Assembly: GCA_030248295.1 (NCBI GenBank)
Contig: JASANH010000606.1
Span: 310,001 to 374,000, forward strand
Direction: 5' to 3'
Source of the DNA: Mesodorylaimus sp. YZB2_4
Taxonomy: Eukaryota > Nematoda > Enoplea > Dorylaimida > Dorylaimidae
Length of the DNA: 64,000 bases
How positions within the stretch are numbered: the stretch's first letter is position 1; each line of letters starts with the position of its first letter. The position numbers were made by a program, and so were the translations under genes. This document shows positions 29,001 to 40,348 of this stretch, one piece after another. A model generated the notes under the pieces. The model did no database searches and was not told where the DNA came from. It was given only the letters and a program-made list of their open reading frames with translations.

Positions 29001-30686
29001 GAAGACTTGGTAGGCTGTCCTGGGTTGTTGGCGTGGTGCAAAAGCTCGACCGGTCACTCCTTTTCCTGTTGTAATACGACTGGCTCCGTATTACAAGTGA
29101 CTTGCCCTGGGGCAGAGACACATACAGAAAGGGTTGACTTGGTGTACGTGAACCAGTACGCCAACATAGCACAGTGCAGATCTTGTCACAGCTGCTCTTT
29201 CTTTAGATCATCTTTGAACCCGACTGGTCTTTACTCACTCCCCACAGTGCCCAGTGCGCAGGCAGCGTCTGCTCCGAATGCCAAATGGTCGTCACCACAA
29301 GTCGGAGCTTCAATGGCGGCTGGGTTTGGAGGACTGGCTCTGTTGCGCCCACCAGTCACGGCCGCTTCGAGCAGTGGTCCCAATCCCGCCACAGCCACGT
29401 TGGTCACAGCATCGGCCGACGCGTCATCCGGAGCAAACAACGCTGCCGGTATGAGCCAATATAACTTGATGCAGGAAATCAAAAACTTGCCGCAAGGAGA
29501 GCAGTTCCAATTGTCACTGAGTAATTGGGAATGGTGCACGGTGGACCACGTACGCTTGCCGTGCATATATCGAACCGGTGAGAAGTTCGTGGCCGTACAC
29601 ATGGTCCAGATGAGACTGCTGGCCAAATTCCCACCGAACGTACCCGGCGAGATTATGCGGAGACACACAATGGTCTCGCACAAAATGAATGTTATGGAGG
29701 CCTGGATATTCAATACTGTCAACGCCTTAGAGTGCAAATACGAATATGGATACCAGCTGTTCACGCCCAACGACGAGGTCGTCAAACTGGCGGATGTGGA
29801 GCGGTTTTACTGGGCAGTCAAGGCATTTAACTTGACTCGAATGGCTGATTTGTATCGAACTGAGATCCGTGTGACGGCGAGCTTGCATTTCGTTTTGACT
29901 GCACATATTAGCTCGTTGAAAAGCCAAGCTGAATTGGAGTCGAGGAGTGTCCAAACTATGATGGCCGCATTTGAAGCCCAAGCTGCATCAAATGTCTCCA
30001 CGACGGCAACACCAGTCAGTGGATCGGGCCGAGTTCCCAGCGCCCAGCAACAGCAACCACCACCTCAAGCGCCCCCTCAGCCAGCACCATTACAACAGCA
30101 CCGTCATTCTGCAGCAGCAGTGGCGGCAGCTGCTGCAGCTGCCGCCGCGGGGCATGGACCGAATGTCTTGTCGCCACCTCCTACTTACGCTGGCGGCGGA
30201 GGTGGGCCGGTTGGACGTGGCGGTCCCATAGTTCCGGGCAGCTCAGCAGCAGCCGCAGCGGCTGGTCTCTTAGCAGCCACTGGCGCGTATCATCACCCGA
30301 GTTCGGCCTCGGCTGCGGCCGCAGCTGCGCATGCTGCAGCTCAACAAGCGGCGGCCTACGAAGCTGTCATCGCTCAAGGCGCTCTGCTGGCTCACTCGTC
30401 ACCGTATGCTGCTGCTGCTGCTGCGGCGGTGGCTGCCGCTGCACAGCAACAGCAACAACCACCACCCTATCCCCCGTCTGGGCTACAACAGCAGCATCAC
30501 CATCACCATCTTCTGGCAGCGGCCCAGTACGGCGGTGGATTGTCACCAAGCGCTGCGGCAGCTGCCGCGGCCGCTGCGGGTTTGCCACCATCTCATCACG
30601 CAGCCGCTGCTCGAGCCAGTCTGGACGCCCAAGCATTGCGGCTTCCTTATAATCCAAGGCACGGCGGGGTCATGCCTCGATTTTGA
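20028..30686 (+). CDS. Very large low-complexity nuclear-type protein with one conserved C-terminal domain, family unknown
   Basis: Exons joined by phase: 20028(or upstream)-20937, 21593-23041, 23813-24094, 24637-24840, 26251-27269, 27756-28666, 29207-30686; every junction fits, giving about 2080 residues. I do not recognise the family. Early exons are Ser/Glu/Asp-rich and disordered (LEDSSSSDDDD, ESSSSDEGERK, DSEEEELEIPVEDIF). The middle is Ser/Pro/Thr- and His-rich with short Gln runs. A nuclear-localisation-like PPKKRF lies in exon 6. The last exon has Ala-, Gln-, His- and Gly-rich tracts on both sides of an ordered block of about 170 residues (near 29470-29985) with LSNWEWCTVDHVRLPCIYR, GEKFVAVHMVQMRLL, MEAWIFNTVNALECKYEYGY and LADVERFYWAVKAFNL. 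The style is that of a transcriptional co-regulator, by inference only. The first ATG in this frame is at 20289, but acidic-serine coding character extends upstream, so an unseen 5' exon is likely. Long introns (20938-21592, 23042-23812, 24841-26250) hold nothing I can name. Confidence 0.78.
25299..25581 (+). other. Possible cassette exon or fossil exon in intron 4 of the large gene
   Basis: After a good acceptor (TTTTAATAG) the frame stays open for 94 codons to a GTAACC. The translation is charged and Ser-rich at first, then has DGLRVPLGGHLTLDACYLRF. Its phase does not match the flanking exons: entering from the exon ending at 24840 gives a stop. It is therefore not part of the main transcript as modelled. 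Confidence 0.2.
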
Positions 30687-31879
30687 ATGCCAAATCCGTT
30701 CAGCATAAGCGCATGATAAGACGCCTTCAAAAGTAAACTGCGCTGGGCGCTGGGCTTTACTCGACAGCCTCCGAGGATTGCCTTCGACCTCGTCATATGC
30801 GTAGAGTGTTCCTATCGTCACACGTAGTGCATAGTCAATGTCCCATAAGTGGTGGATCATGCTTTAGTGCGTGCATAAGGTCCCGTCATTAGGTTTTTTT
30901 TTAAAGATAGTTCAGTTTTGAAGTGCGATTTACAGACTGTACCAAGTGTAGCATAATCTGGGACTCATGTGTAGTCGAGCGTTCTTGCATCTAGTGTCTG
31001 TTTAGTGCTTACAGTAGTGTTGGTCAGCGGATAGGTCGGTAGAGCAGGGGTATATCTTATTCTCTCTGTTAACTTATTGCGCATCTAATTGTTTTTGTTG
31101 GTTTTGGGGTCGCGCCGGTATCATAGGGCCAAATCGATGACATTTAAATATGACTGCATTGGTCAGTTATTTTGATGTTGTGTTGTTATGTTTCTCGAAC
31201 CTCTGTCGAATGTCTCATGCATGACATAACATATACCAAGTGTACGAGAAGATTATTGGAGGGTGGGGGATTATGTGCACGCACAGCAGGCTTTGATTTT
31301 CAGCATGTACAATATATTTGTGATCTGATACATATAATATGTGCTCACCAGTTTTGCAGGCGGCTGTGCTATGCGTTTGCCTTGGTTGTAAAATTTGGAA
31401 AACTTTTGTGGATTGTCACTCGCGATTTACAAATTTGGTCCGAAGCAAGTATGTATGAAGCAAAAACCCAGGATCACTTCAGTATTACAAACAGCATTCA
31501 TGAATATAGCCTCTGATTGCAAGTTGTACAGTTGCACTTCCAACATGGGCCCGCGCCAGCTTGAACTTCGCGCTCAGAGAAATGATTAAAGAATTAGTCT
31601 GCTACGAAGCGGGAGTATAAAGAAGTTGGAATTTCAATGTGCGCGCGTCACTTGCAATGCATACAGACAGACAAAACAAACAAAAAGAACCAGAAAAACT
31701 GGTCCTTCTTTTTATTCTTATTCTTGTTGATTCCTCCTCTGGTCGAGCTCCTAGATTCATTCCATTGCTTTTCTTTCGTCATATTCGGTGGTTCCCCTTC
31801 CTCAATATCGACGTGTAACTATTATTATTAATCGCGATTGTCACGTGGTTTCTCGTGAAGCTTTGTTCGAACATACGAA
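30687..31879. other. 3' UTR and intergenic spacer
   Basis: About 1.2 kb after the large gene's stop, AT-rich, with no supportable ORF. The 5' UTR of the TPX2-like gene must lie near the right end. Confidence 0.5.
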
Positions 31880-34800
31880 ATGTCTTCCTGCGCTCCTAAA
31901 TCAAATGCAACGCCTTGTAAGTTGTGTTTAGTTTTATCTGATTAGTAACTTCTACGTCTTCTCGTTCTAGACGCCGATTCGGCTGGCAATAGGCAAGCTT
32001 ATCCGTATCCACGGTCGGGCTCGAAGGCCTTTCCAGGCACACCAAATTTGGCCTCGGTTGCGCGAGCAACCCTGCGCACGCGTATGAACTCTGCTGGTAA
32101 CGAGAACAAGAAGACCTTATTAACGTAAGTAAACTTGCTTATGCTGAAGCCTAGCTTGAAGTTGGGCAGTTCGCTGAATAGGAAGGGGGTTAAAACTCAG
32201 GATACAGTACGTAGCCTGCGTGGGACCGTCGGTTATCTCATTTCTATTGCTGTAGGAATCGTCATCTCGCTACGCCAGTTGACAGGCGCGTTTTCGAATC
32301 ACCGACCCTCGGAATACGAAAGCAGAAGCCGAAGTCGCCCACTCGGCCGGTGCCCTTCGCGTTGAAAACAACGGTACGAGCATTAGTGCGGCCAAAGTCA
32401 GAATCCGACGGCGCACATCAAGATCAGGTATGACATACCAGGTCCGACCGATAATATCGGCCGATAATGCCGATAATGTAGATCTCCCCATCAATAAGAG
32501 TTTAGGGCGAGCGTGCGGCCTGTTGATAGTGATTATGACGAGGAGCAGGGAGCTACGGATCTCGATCAAAGAGGTGCCCAAGAACAGTCTGGAGCTAATT
32601 CACGACAAGTCACGATCACCATGATCATGACTTTTCTTACTGGGATGCCCGCAATGGCACCAAAGCAGTTTACACTAAAAGCAGCTGGTTGTCTGTGTGT
32701 TGAATGGGCTAAGGTTATGGGAAGGAGGTAGGGCTATCCCTGTCTTGCTACTTGCATGCTTCCCAATGAAGGCGACCTCTTTGCCTCGTGTCGTATTGTC
32801 CACTGTACACTCAGAGACAAGAGTCCTTCTCAGGCCCCCGCGGCACAATAAATTACACGTTAGTCTGACTCAAAAAAGGGGCTATGACTACAAATTATCG
32901 CTGTAGTCGTAGCATTCACCCTTGAGTGAGATTTTGGGGATAAGGTTAGTCTTTCCCCATTTTGAGTCAGGGACGGAATGGTGATGGCCTTCAGGGTCTT
33001 CTGGGGTTGGAGATAACCCTGAAGGGGCTGGGATAGAAAAAAGCTTTCTGGATGTTTAAGTCCGTCTATCTGTTCACTTCTTTTCTTGACATGTTCTAAA
33101 AACTTAATGAAGTTTGCCCTGCATCGGAACTATTTTTTGAGTATAAACATCTCAGTCATCTCACAACATTGCTCACATGAATGCTGATACTATGTTTCGT
33201 AGGTATTTTCGTTTATCTGGACGTGGTAAAATGTTCTAGGGTGAATCTCCGATGCATGTTTTTTGAGATGGGTATCAGGGTCAGGACCCCAGTCGAACAC
33301 TACAGCCCTCAAAAAGTTGTGAAGGGATCTGCTTTGCATATTTCACTCATTATCCCCACCTAGAGTCTAACAAAATGAGTTTTAGACGGTTCTGGGTCTC
33401 ATTCAAGTTTCCAGGGTGTGCATGTGCACATAATGTACCTCCGCCTCTAAGATAGAAGCAACAAAATCCAGTTTATATTCCAATTTTAATAAAGGGAGCT
33501 CTGCTGTTTCATGAGTAACTTCCTTTTACTCAAGCATCCAGACCCTGTCCTGCCAGCTGGGTTTTAATATTTATGCCCACTTCCTGACAGTGTCACACGG
33601 CTGGTCCCAGAGGTGTCATGCGTTGCCTCAAGTGTATGTCATCTGCGAAGAGGAGTTTTTAGTTGGTATATTGCAACTTACATAGTCTTTGGTCTCGAGA
33701 TTTTGGGCTACCAGATTGATTCAAATTGGTCTTCAAAGAAGCCTAGCATGCGAAATTAAAAAATTGCGTGTTTTAAGGATGGGGATTTGACCAAAATTTT
33801 AATTTCCCGCCATAAAACTTGAATTTTTGAAGTTTTCAAAAATTATCGGTTTTATCGGCCGATACCGATAATTGCCTTATCGGTCGGACCTGGATGACAT
33901 AGTCTCGTTTTGGTGGTCCCTCGTTGTTTGGGCAGCAACCTGACTGGGAGGTCTCATTGTCAATTCTCTTCCGACTGGCAATGACAGTTTAGTAAGCCCG
34001 TACTCAGGGTGTCGTCAAGTGGGGACGCCGAACGAATGTATATTCAGAACCGGTCCTCGAAGACCAGTTGGGGAGGACCCTCCATGTGACTGTGATTTCC
34101 GTGACCATCCTGACTTCATGTGATTTCGTTCTAGAAAGACAACGTACAAGAAAATCGGCGACAATTATTCAAGGCCTCCGCAATGCCAGACTTCAATCGA
34201 CCAGTGTTTTGTCCAGTTTTGATAGGCAGGCGCACAGGTATGGCAGAGGCTGACTTTTTCGTGTGTGGTGTCGTAATTACTGCAGAAATTAGAATAGCCT
34301 GCTTACATACTGTATATGGGTTGACAAATCGTACCCCAGCATCGAGTGACCCAGGGCCAACGCTTCCGTCCGGCCCGACCCGACTCGACTCAAAATGCAT
34401 GATTTTGCTTCCTTAAAAAATCTACACGCACGCACGACTGTGAAAAAATATTTTTTGTTGTCGCTTACATTAGTGAGCATGCACCATAATTAATCTATAA
34501 AATGCCAAAATGTTATCCCTTTTCATTTCTTTGAAAAACGAAATGTGTTAAACCCAACAGTATTTAAATTGCACCGCTAAAAAGAATTTGAGTATTTTCT
34601 GGTAGCAATCGGCCTCGACTGCAGTTTGTTTGGAGTATTTGGCGGGAATTACAAATTCAACCGACCTAGAGGCTGGATCACTTGGGGCTGGGGCGGCCGT
34701 TGCTAGAGCACCGTTTCAGGTTTGGTGCTTTGGACACGTCTCTAAAGTATCTGGCGTTTTAATGTGCTGTGTGAATGACCACCAAAGTTTATAGCTGATT

Positions 34801-35547
34801 TCTGGGGGTCCGTTGACAAAGATGACGGACGTATTTATGTGCTGGATGTGATTTACTCGTAAACCTTTTCATGTTTAGAAGCGTCGGGCTTCGAGTTGAA
34901 GACGGATCGCCGCGCTGAAGAACGCAAACAATTCGAGGAATATCTGAAAAAAAAGGAAGAATATCACAACGAAATAAGACGCCAGCGTGAACTGGAGCGC
35001 AAACGGAAGGACGAAGAAGAAATTCAACGCTTGCGTGCAGCCGCTGTTCATCGTGCTCAGCCGATTCGTCAGTAAGTTGTTTGGGGTGGAAGCAACCGAT
35101 GCTATCGAAAGCTCTCACTGGGTGGAATCTACTGAATTACATTTTTCCAAGCTTATGGACTGCTAGGGTTGGCGCGGAGAGAAGTTTAGGTTGGTTCATG
35201 CAGAAGGAAAGGCCCTTTGACTTCGAGACTGATTGCTAGACTGATCCATAATTGCATAGTTGAAGTCAGGATTTGGGGGTCGGGCTGTGCAGGTGATTGC
35301 TGTAGGATCCCCGCGAGTGACCGCTTATGATCAGTGTCCAAGGTGGCTCTGGTTGAATATCCCTTGTCGGAAACCACAACGATGGTCGCATTAGTCTCTC
35401 AAATGACTGATCCGTTTCCATTTTAGTTACAAACCATTCGAAATCAAGCACGATGCAGCAGAGAAAATTACGGTGCCGCACACACCAAACTTTCATGTAG
35501 ACCGGCGACTGTTTGAACGTCCTCCATCCCGTAATGGCATCAACTGA
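31880..35547 (+). CDS. Small TPX2-family microtubule-associated protein
   Basis: TPX2-family proteins bind spindle microtubules and some activate Aurora A. Exons: 31880-31916, 31971-32124, 32256-32427, 34135-34237, 34879-35071, 35427-35547; exactly 259 residues. Family features are FPGTPNLASV, RPVPFALKTT, the FKASAMPDF core motif, a long charged helix (DRRAEERKQFEEYLKKKEEY, RELERKRKDEEEIQRLR) and the C-terminal HYKPFEIKHDAAEKITVPHTP with DRRLFERPP, as in TPX2 repeats. It lacks the long N-terminus of vertebrate TPX2 and resembles short TPX2-like proteins such as fly Mei-38 (inference). The third exon can end at 32373 (ACG|GTACGA) or 32427 (CAG|GTATGA); both keep phase 0. The later site is the better donor, and a transposon starts ten bases beyond it. 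A poly(A) signal AATAAA lies at 35654-35659. Confidence 0.87.
32430..33901. mobile_element. hAT-type non-autonomous DNA transposon with 8 bp target duplication
   Basis: The element proper is 32438-33893 (1456 bp). Its ends are inverted: CCAGGTCCGACCGATAA at the left and TTATCGGTCGGACCTGG at the right, continuing inward as CGGCCGATA-rich subterminal repeats. The flanks carry an exact 8 bp direct repeat ATGACATA (32430-32437 and 33894-33901). The 8 bp duplication and CAGG terminal bases are the hallmark of the hAT superfamily. No transposase ORF is present, so it is non-autonomous. It sits in the third intron of the TPX2-like gene, right at the 5' splice site. Confidence 0.88.
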
Positions 35548-35653
35548 TGTAACTCATGTACTGTATATGTATTTGTGCATGTAAGTGCGTGTATTTTTTT
35601 ACGCGAATTTTTGTATGTGCATGCCATTGCTGTGGTTTTATTGATGATGACAC

Positions 35654-35659
35654 AATAAA
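35654..35659 (+). terminator. Poly(A) signal of TPX2-like gene
   Basis: Canonical AATAAA 107 bp after the stop codon and before the next gene's start. Confidence 0.7.
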
Positions 35660-35900
35660 GGACGGGGACTGAAGAAAGGAGTTGACTTGTAACATCTGCC
35701 TGCTCGCGGTATCGGCGTCGCTCGAATGCGTTATGACATTACCGCTCAGTATTTATAGCGCAGGCCTAGCGCACAGCTGATTCGAAGGTTCTTTGGTTGG
35801 AGTTGTCTGTTGGGTGACGGAATTCTCAGACAGTGACGTTGCAGAAGATATCTAATCCATTCTGCGATAAGTTGAATCGATCGAAGTGTATTGCGATAAA

Positions 35901-37494
35901 ATGCCAGAAGGTCCCGAATTATCCATCGCAGCTTCCTATATTCGAGGCATCTGTTCTGGGAAGATATTCTCGCGTGTCCGTAAGTCATCGGTGTCGAAGT
36001 GTTTGGAAGTTCCGTGGAAGGACGGAGATCAATTCACATTGTCTGCGAGGTCACGCGGGAAGGAACTGATGGTTTGTATGCAAGCATTGGAGGGCGAGGA
36101 TGGACACGCATCTTGGAAACAGTACGTTTTATTTCATTTCGGTATGTCTGGTCGATTCGCATTCACTGCCGCCTCAGAACCTCCGAAACATTCGCATTTG
36201 AGTTTTATCACTGCTGATCAGTTGGAAGCATTGAATTTTGTGGACACCAGACGGTTTGGGAAATGGGAAGTGAAAAGTACTTGTAACGAATGGTCAGCCG
36301 AGCGTGGCCCGTGCATTTTGACCGAATATGAACTGTTCCGAGAAAATATCGCGAAATCGATCAAAGAAAGAGTCTTTGATCGTCCTTTGTGCGAGGTCAT
36401 GTTGGATCAGAGGTACTTCAACGGAATCGGCAACTATTTGAGAGCGGAGATCATCTACAGGTGAGACACTGTGCAGTAGGCCTGGTTGGTGATCCTGAGT
36501 GAGTATGCAGTGTTTCAGGGCTGGCGTTGCACCATTCGACAAGGCTCGAGATCTCCTTGAGCCGATTTTCGAGGTGAAGGGCGAGGGCGAGAATGGAAAA
36601 CCAGGACCACGGCAGGAAAAGGATTTGCTCAGTTTGTGCAAGGTCGTGCAAGAAGAAGTGGTCGCGTTACGTAAGTCTTGGTTTTCGTGGTTTTATTTGC
36701 ATGATATCCCGTCCAAAAGTCGGGTTTCGTGGGTGCTGCATCCTGGTGGCTGTTATGGTTAAATTGATTCAACCCGACTGTTCAGATGGCACAGGGTTTA
36801 ACTCAAGCGAATGACAGGCAGCCATTAGAGTCAAGCCCCGCCGTAGCCATAGCCATAGCAGCTACTAGGATGCAAGTCGATGAGTAGTAGATCTCATTAA
36901 TTTCTTGTCGGGTGCGATGGATTCATGTCACCAGTAGTAAGAGAATTTGGGAAGAGTGCTAAATAAGGCTAACCCGCTCGTTCATACTTTTTAGAGGGCA
37001 CTTACTACACGTCGCCCGATCACTATCTTTCCGACAACGACAAGGCGTTCGACGAGTGGCTAAAATGCTATGGAAAACCGACGATGCATCAACTGAAAGA
37101 CGCCAATAAACGAACCATGTGGTTCACTGGTCCTGCAGGATCGATGCACAAGCGAGCCAGAGAATCGGGGAATGGTGTCGTCAAACGGAAGCGGAAGACC
37201 CGAGTACAGGAGCGGAAGGAAGAGGAAACTACTCTCGTTGTTCGAACCAAACAAGTACCCACAGAGGCTTGAGGGAAATGGTGACGGCTTAGTGATGATT
37301 GCATTATATTTCAGGAAAGTGGAGATACGACTGTTGGAAACGAGGAAACAACAAAACAAAAGAAAGGTCGCGTCCTAAAAAGTGAAGTGAGTGAACTCAT
37401 CATGGAAGGAGATACGGGTATGATAAAGGCTATCGCGGGTAATGAAACTGGTGTAATGACCAGGCGTCGTGCTAAGCTGATTCGAACTGTGTGA
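35901..37494 (+). CDS. NEIL1: NEIL1 endonuclease VIII-like DNA glycosylase
   Basis: Bifunctional base-excision-repair glycosylase/AP lyase for oxidised pyrimidines. Exons: 35901-36460, 36519-36670, 36995-37254, 37315-37494; exactly 383 residues, similar to human NEIL1. The N-terminus is MPEGPELSIAASY, giving the catalytic Pro and Glu after Met removal. The conserved catalytic-type Lys is in ARSRGKEL, followed by FHFGMSGRF, NFVDTRRFGKWE, and the H2TH region with DRPLCEVMLDQRYFNGIGNY and LRAEIIY. The C-terminal zincless-finger region is recognisable as DEWLKCYGKP and RTMWFTG. The tail is Lys/Arg-rich and disordered (KRKRKTRVQERKEEE), as in vertebrates. The lesion-recognition loop differs: LQGTYYT stands where human NEIL1 has LGGKGYG. 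It starts 353 bp after the TPX2-like stop. Confidence 0.96.
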
Positions 37495-37625
37495 ACGTGA
37501 ACGTTGAGTAAAGACGTCGTATACTGACAGAGTTGTTCTGGGGAATATTCATTCGCTGCGCCGATACTATTTAAACAAAGTTAAGCGTGAACTTTCGTGA
37601 ACTTTGACTGTTTAGGTTTGCACAT

Positions 37626-39193
37626 ATGGCGTCCTACTATGATGATCACAACTGCGAGCCCATACCTGATGGTGCTTCTGCGGACCATATGTTGCATCTG
37701 GCGCGCTTCTTGTTGGATAGTGGCGTCGCGGCGGAATTAGAGTTGGAATTGGATCGGTGAGAGTGTGTTTGTGCTTTGGGGATGCTAGATGTTATATAGA
37801 CCAGGGTTTAGTATAGCCTTCGTTCGAAATAGGGATCCCAAAGAACTGAATCCACGTTTTGACTAATGCCAGCTAGCGCATGGGCGGAGAAAGCAGCATA
37901 ATCACCGCGCCATGTGTCGGTGAATGAGCAGTTCCATGTTCAGGTATACTTTATGCAGGGGCTAAAAATGTTTGCGATCAGCATCAACGCCTGACGCGAA
38001 AGACAGCGTAGTTGATTCTACGTATACCTGTGACTTCATTAGGCATATGAGCCAGTATAAGCATGAAACTGCTGGCGTAGTGTAAGTCTGCTAATCCGTA
38101 CCAAAGCTAGCTCACACACTTTTTCAGCCAAATGGCTGGCTGACGCTGTGCTACGTTTTGACTGAGCGATATCTTGGATCTCTCCAGTTAATTTGTGTAG
38201 GCCGTAAGCGAGTTTTCTATAGCCTTGCTCCAGCATCGACCGATCTAATCCGACCCTGTCGAATCCGCATAAAAGCGGCCATAAGCGCTGGTCGGCTGTC
38301 CTGTTCTTTGGAGTGAGGAAACGAAGCAGTTTGGTGAGGACGGGTGCCAGTTACATATTTTGAATCTTATCTTGCTTGCTTGTACAGTGCTGGTGCATAG
38401 CAGGTATTGTCATGAATTCAGATGAGACTTGGCGCTACAGGTCATTGTAAACTGCCAGACTCCCTCCAGTGCTGTATTAGTACCGATCCCGAACGAACGA
38501 ACGCTCATAGCTCACTAGCTCATTAATGACAGTCACTTTGTCTCATCAGCTTGTTCCCGCGTGGACGACCGCCACCAGCTTCCAAAGAATTCGTGCAAAA
38601 CCTAGAAAAATTTGTCCCGAATGAGGATCAGTTGCGTAAGTGGGGTAAATTTATTATCGATTCGTTTAGAGTCAAAAATTCAATTATAGAACAGCAGTGC
38701 CCGATTTGCATCAGTTATTTCACGAAAGGTGATCAGCTGGTTCGATTGCCGTGTCGACATACATTCCACGTCACTTGTATCACCCCCTGGTTGGAAAAGG
38801 TAGATGCGCCTTGCTTGCACGGATGATCTCTCCCATACGATTTGAGACGGGCGGGAGATCTTGGTTAGTGGGATGTAGTTAGGGATAGTTTAGGTCACTC
38901 CGGGGTTGGCCTGACGCGAAAGACACTCTGCTGAGTGACCATTCATAAGTGCCGGCACACTAATGCTAATGACCACCCTGACGCGTTCAGTTTCCCGCTC
39001 TTTTCAGACCAATTCCTGTCCTGTGTGCCGTCACGAATTACCAACTGATGATGCAGATTACGAACGCTTGAGGAAACAGAAGGTACGACGCGAGTGGGAT
39101 GGGCTACGTCACAAAACGATGCCCTCATTTCAGGATCGAGTGAAGCAACGAGAAGCCGAACTGGAGCACCTGCACAATTCCATGTACTCGTGA
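37626..39193 (+). CDS. RNF181: RNF181-type RING-H2 E3 ubiquitin ligase
   Basis: Small cytosolic E3 ligase. Exons: 37626-37756, 38550-38799, 39008-39082, 39134-39193; exactly 171 residues. The N-terminus [12 protein letters not shown] matches the family start. The RING is [25 protein letters not shown] and [15 protein letters not shown]. The C-terminus is basic/coiled and ends LHNSMYS. The last intron is only 51 bp (39083-39133) and is in frame; removing it gives exactly the family length between YERLRKQK and the end, so I treat it as spliced. The 793 bp intron 37757-38549 has no other exon. It lies 131 bp after the NEIL1 stop. Confidence 0.95.
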
Positions 39194-39289
39194 CCAAGAA
39201 GGCTTCCTACTGATTCCCTAGGGCCGTGTTTTATACGTGCTGTATATTATAAGCAGACGATTGATTCCGACTGCGTGTGATCACGAGTT

Positions 39290-39295
39290 AATAAA
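39290..39295 (+). terminator. Poly(A) signal of RNF181-like gene
   Basis: AATAAA 97 bp after the stop, just before the convergent C3orf38-like gene ends. Confidence 0.7.
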
Positions 39296-39333
39296 GCAGG
39301 AATACCAGAACAGAAACTATGCAGTAAGTTGTC

Positions 39334-40348
39334 TTATCTAGACTCGACGGGCAAATCGGTGAACGAAATTTCAGCGTTTATCGTCAAGACCGTCTGCTGT
39401 ATTTTCCATGTCTTTGTTTGAGGATCTTGGATGACTAGGAACGTCTGCTCAAATGGGCCCAGTACGAATAACTGGACGCTGTCATCGTTCGAACGTCGAT
39501 GCATAGTCCCCCTGCCTTTTAATAATATGGCGCCGTGCGATTCTTGCACGGCTTCGAAACCACCCGCGATTAAGTTTGGATGAAATAATAGACGTTCACG
39601 AGCCACGAATTGGTTCAGCCGCTCGGCCACCTCGAGCCCTCCATCGACTTCTAGAGTGATACTCTTCTCGGGAGTAGTCCCGCATCGCAGACGAAGCAAG
39701 CAATTGGCATAGAAATGATGAGCCCCGAAATCGTCGCCTGTGTTCAACAAATTGTAGAACCAGTCAAGAAACTGGTGGCCGAATTTGAGCATCAAAGATG
39801 GATCGATAGTTTGATTATCGGACACGCTAGGCACATCGCTGGCATCATCGTCCACTTCCGAAATGGACACGTTTGGTGTAGACGATGACAGTGGATCGTC
39901 TTCGACCGGGAATTTCCAAAGGAGTAGCACTTCACGCATTAATTGATACTTGTCAGCTTTCATTGGCAGCGTTCTTGAATCGGAATCCACAGATCGATCA
40001 TAATCCCAAAGATAACGCAGAAGATATTCGCGTTTCAGTTTTTTCTTCCGTAATAATTCGTCCGGAGAATCGCAGGCGGCGAGAATAACGTTAGTAGCTT
40101 CTGAAACAATTGTTGGTGGGTTAGGATAGAGAAAATCTGATTTGTTCCAGAAAGTCAGAGTTTGACGTACATTTGCTGGTTAAGCTTAAATTACCCAGAA
40201 ACACTCTTAAAAATGGTTGACGTACTGCGTACACAGTGGTCCAATATCGAAATATCCCAACCTAAAAGGACACAAACTTACCATCCCTCGACGTAACCTC
40301 CAACTGGCCTTTGCTAACTGTGCCCGCCAGTTGGAACAGATCGGCCAT
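39334..40348 (-). CDS. C3orf38-like protein
   Basis: Homologue of an animal protein of poorly defined function; vertebrate C3orf38 has been linked to apoptosis. Two exons: 40348-40282 and 40100-39334; exactly 277 residues. The match shows in an N-terminal helical part (DSPDELLRKKKLKREYLLRY, like SPEELLRRRKVSRD of the human protein) and a C-terminal NTF2-like fold: FGHQFLDWFYNLLN, GAHHFYANCLLRLR, FHPNLIAGGFEAVQESHGAI, LKGRGTMHR, FEQTFLVIQDP and KTWKIQQTVLTI. A Ser/Asp-rich linker separates the parts. The gene is convergent with the RNF181-like gene, 140 bp apart. Confidence 0.85.

Noticed and set aside
39083-39133. In-frame 51 bp segment as coding sequence of the RNF181-like gene
   Set aside because: It has GT...AG borders, and removing it gives exactly the family length between the RING and the C-terminus.
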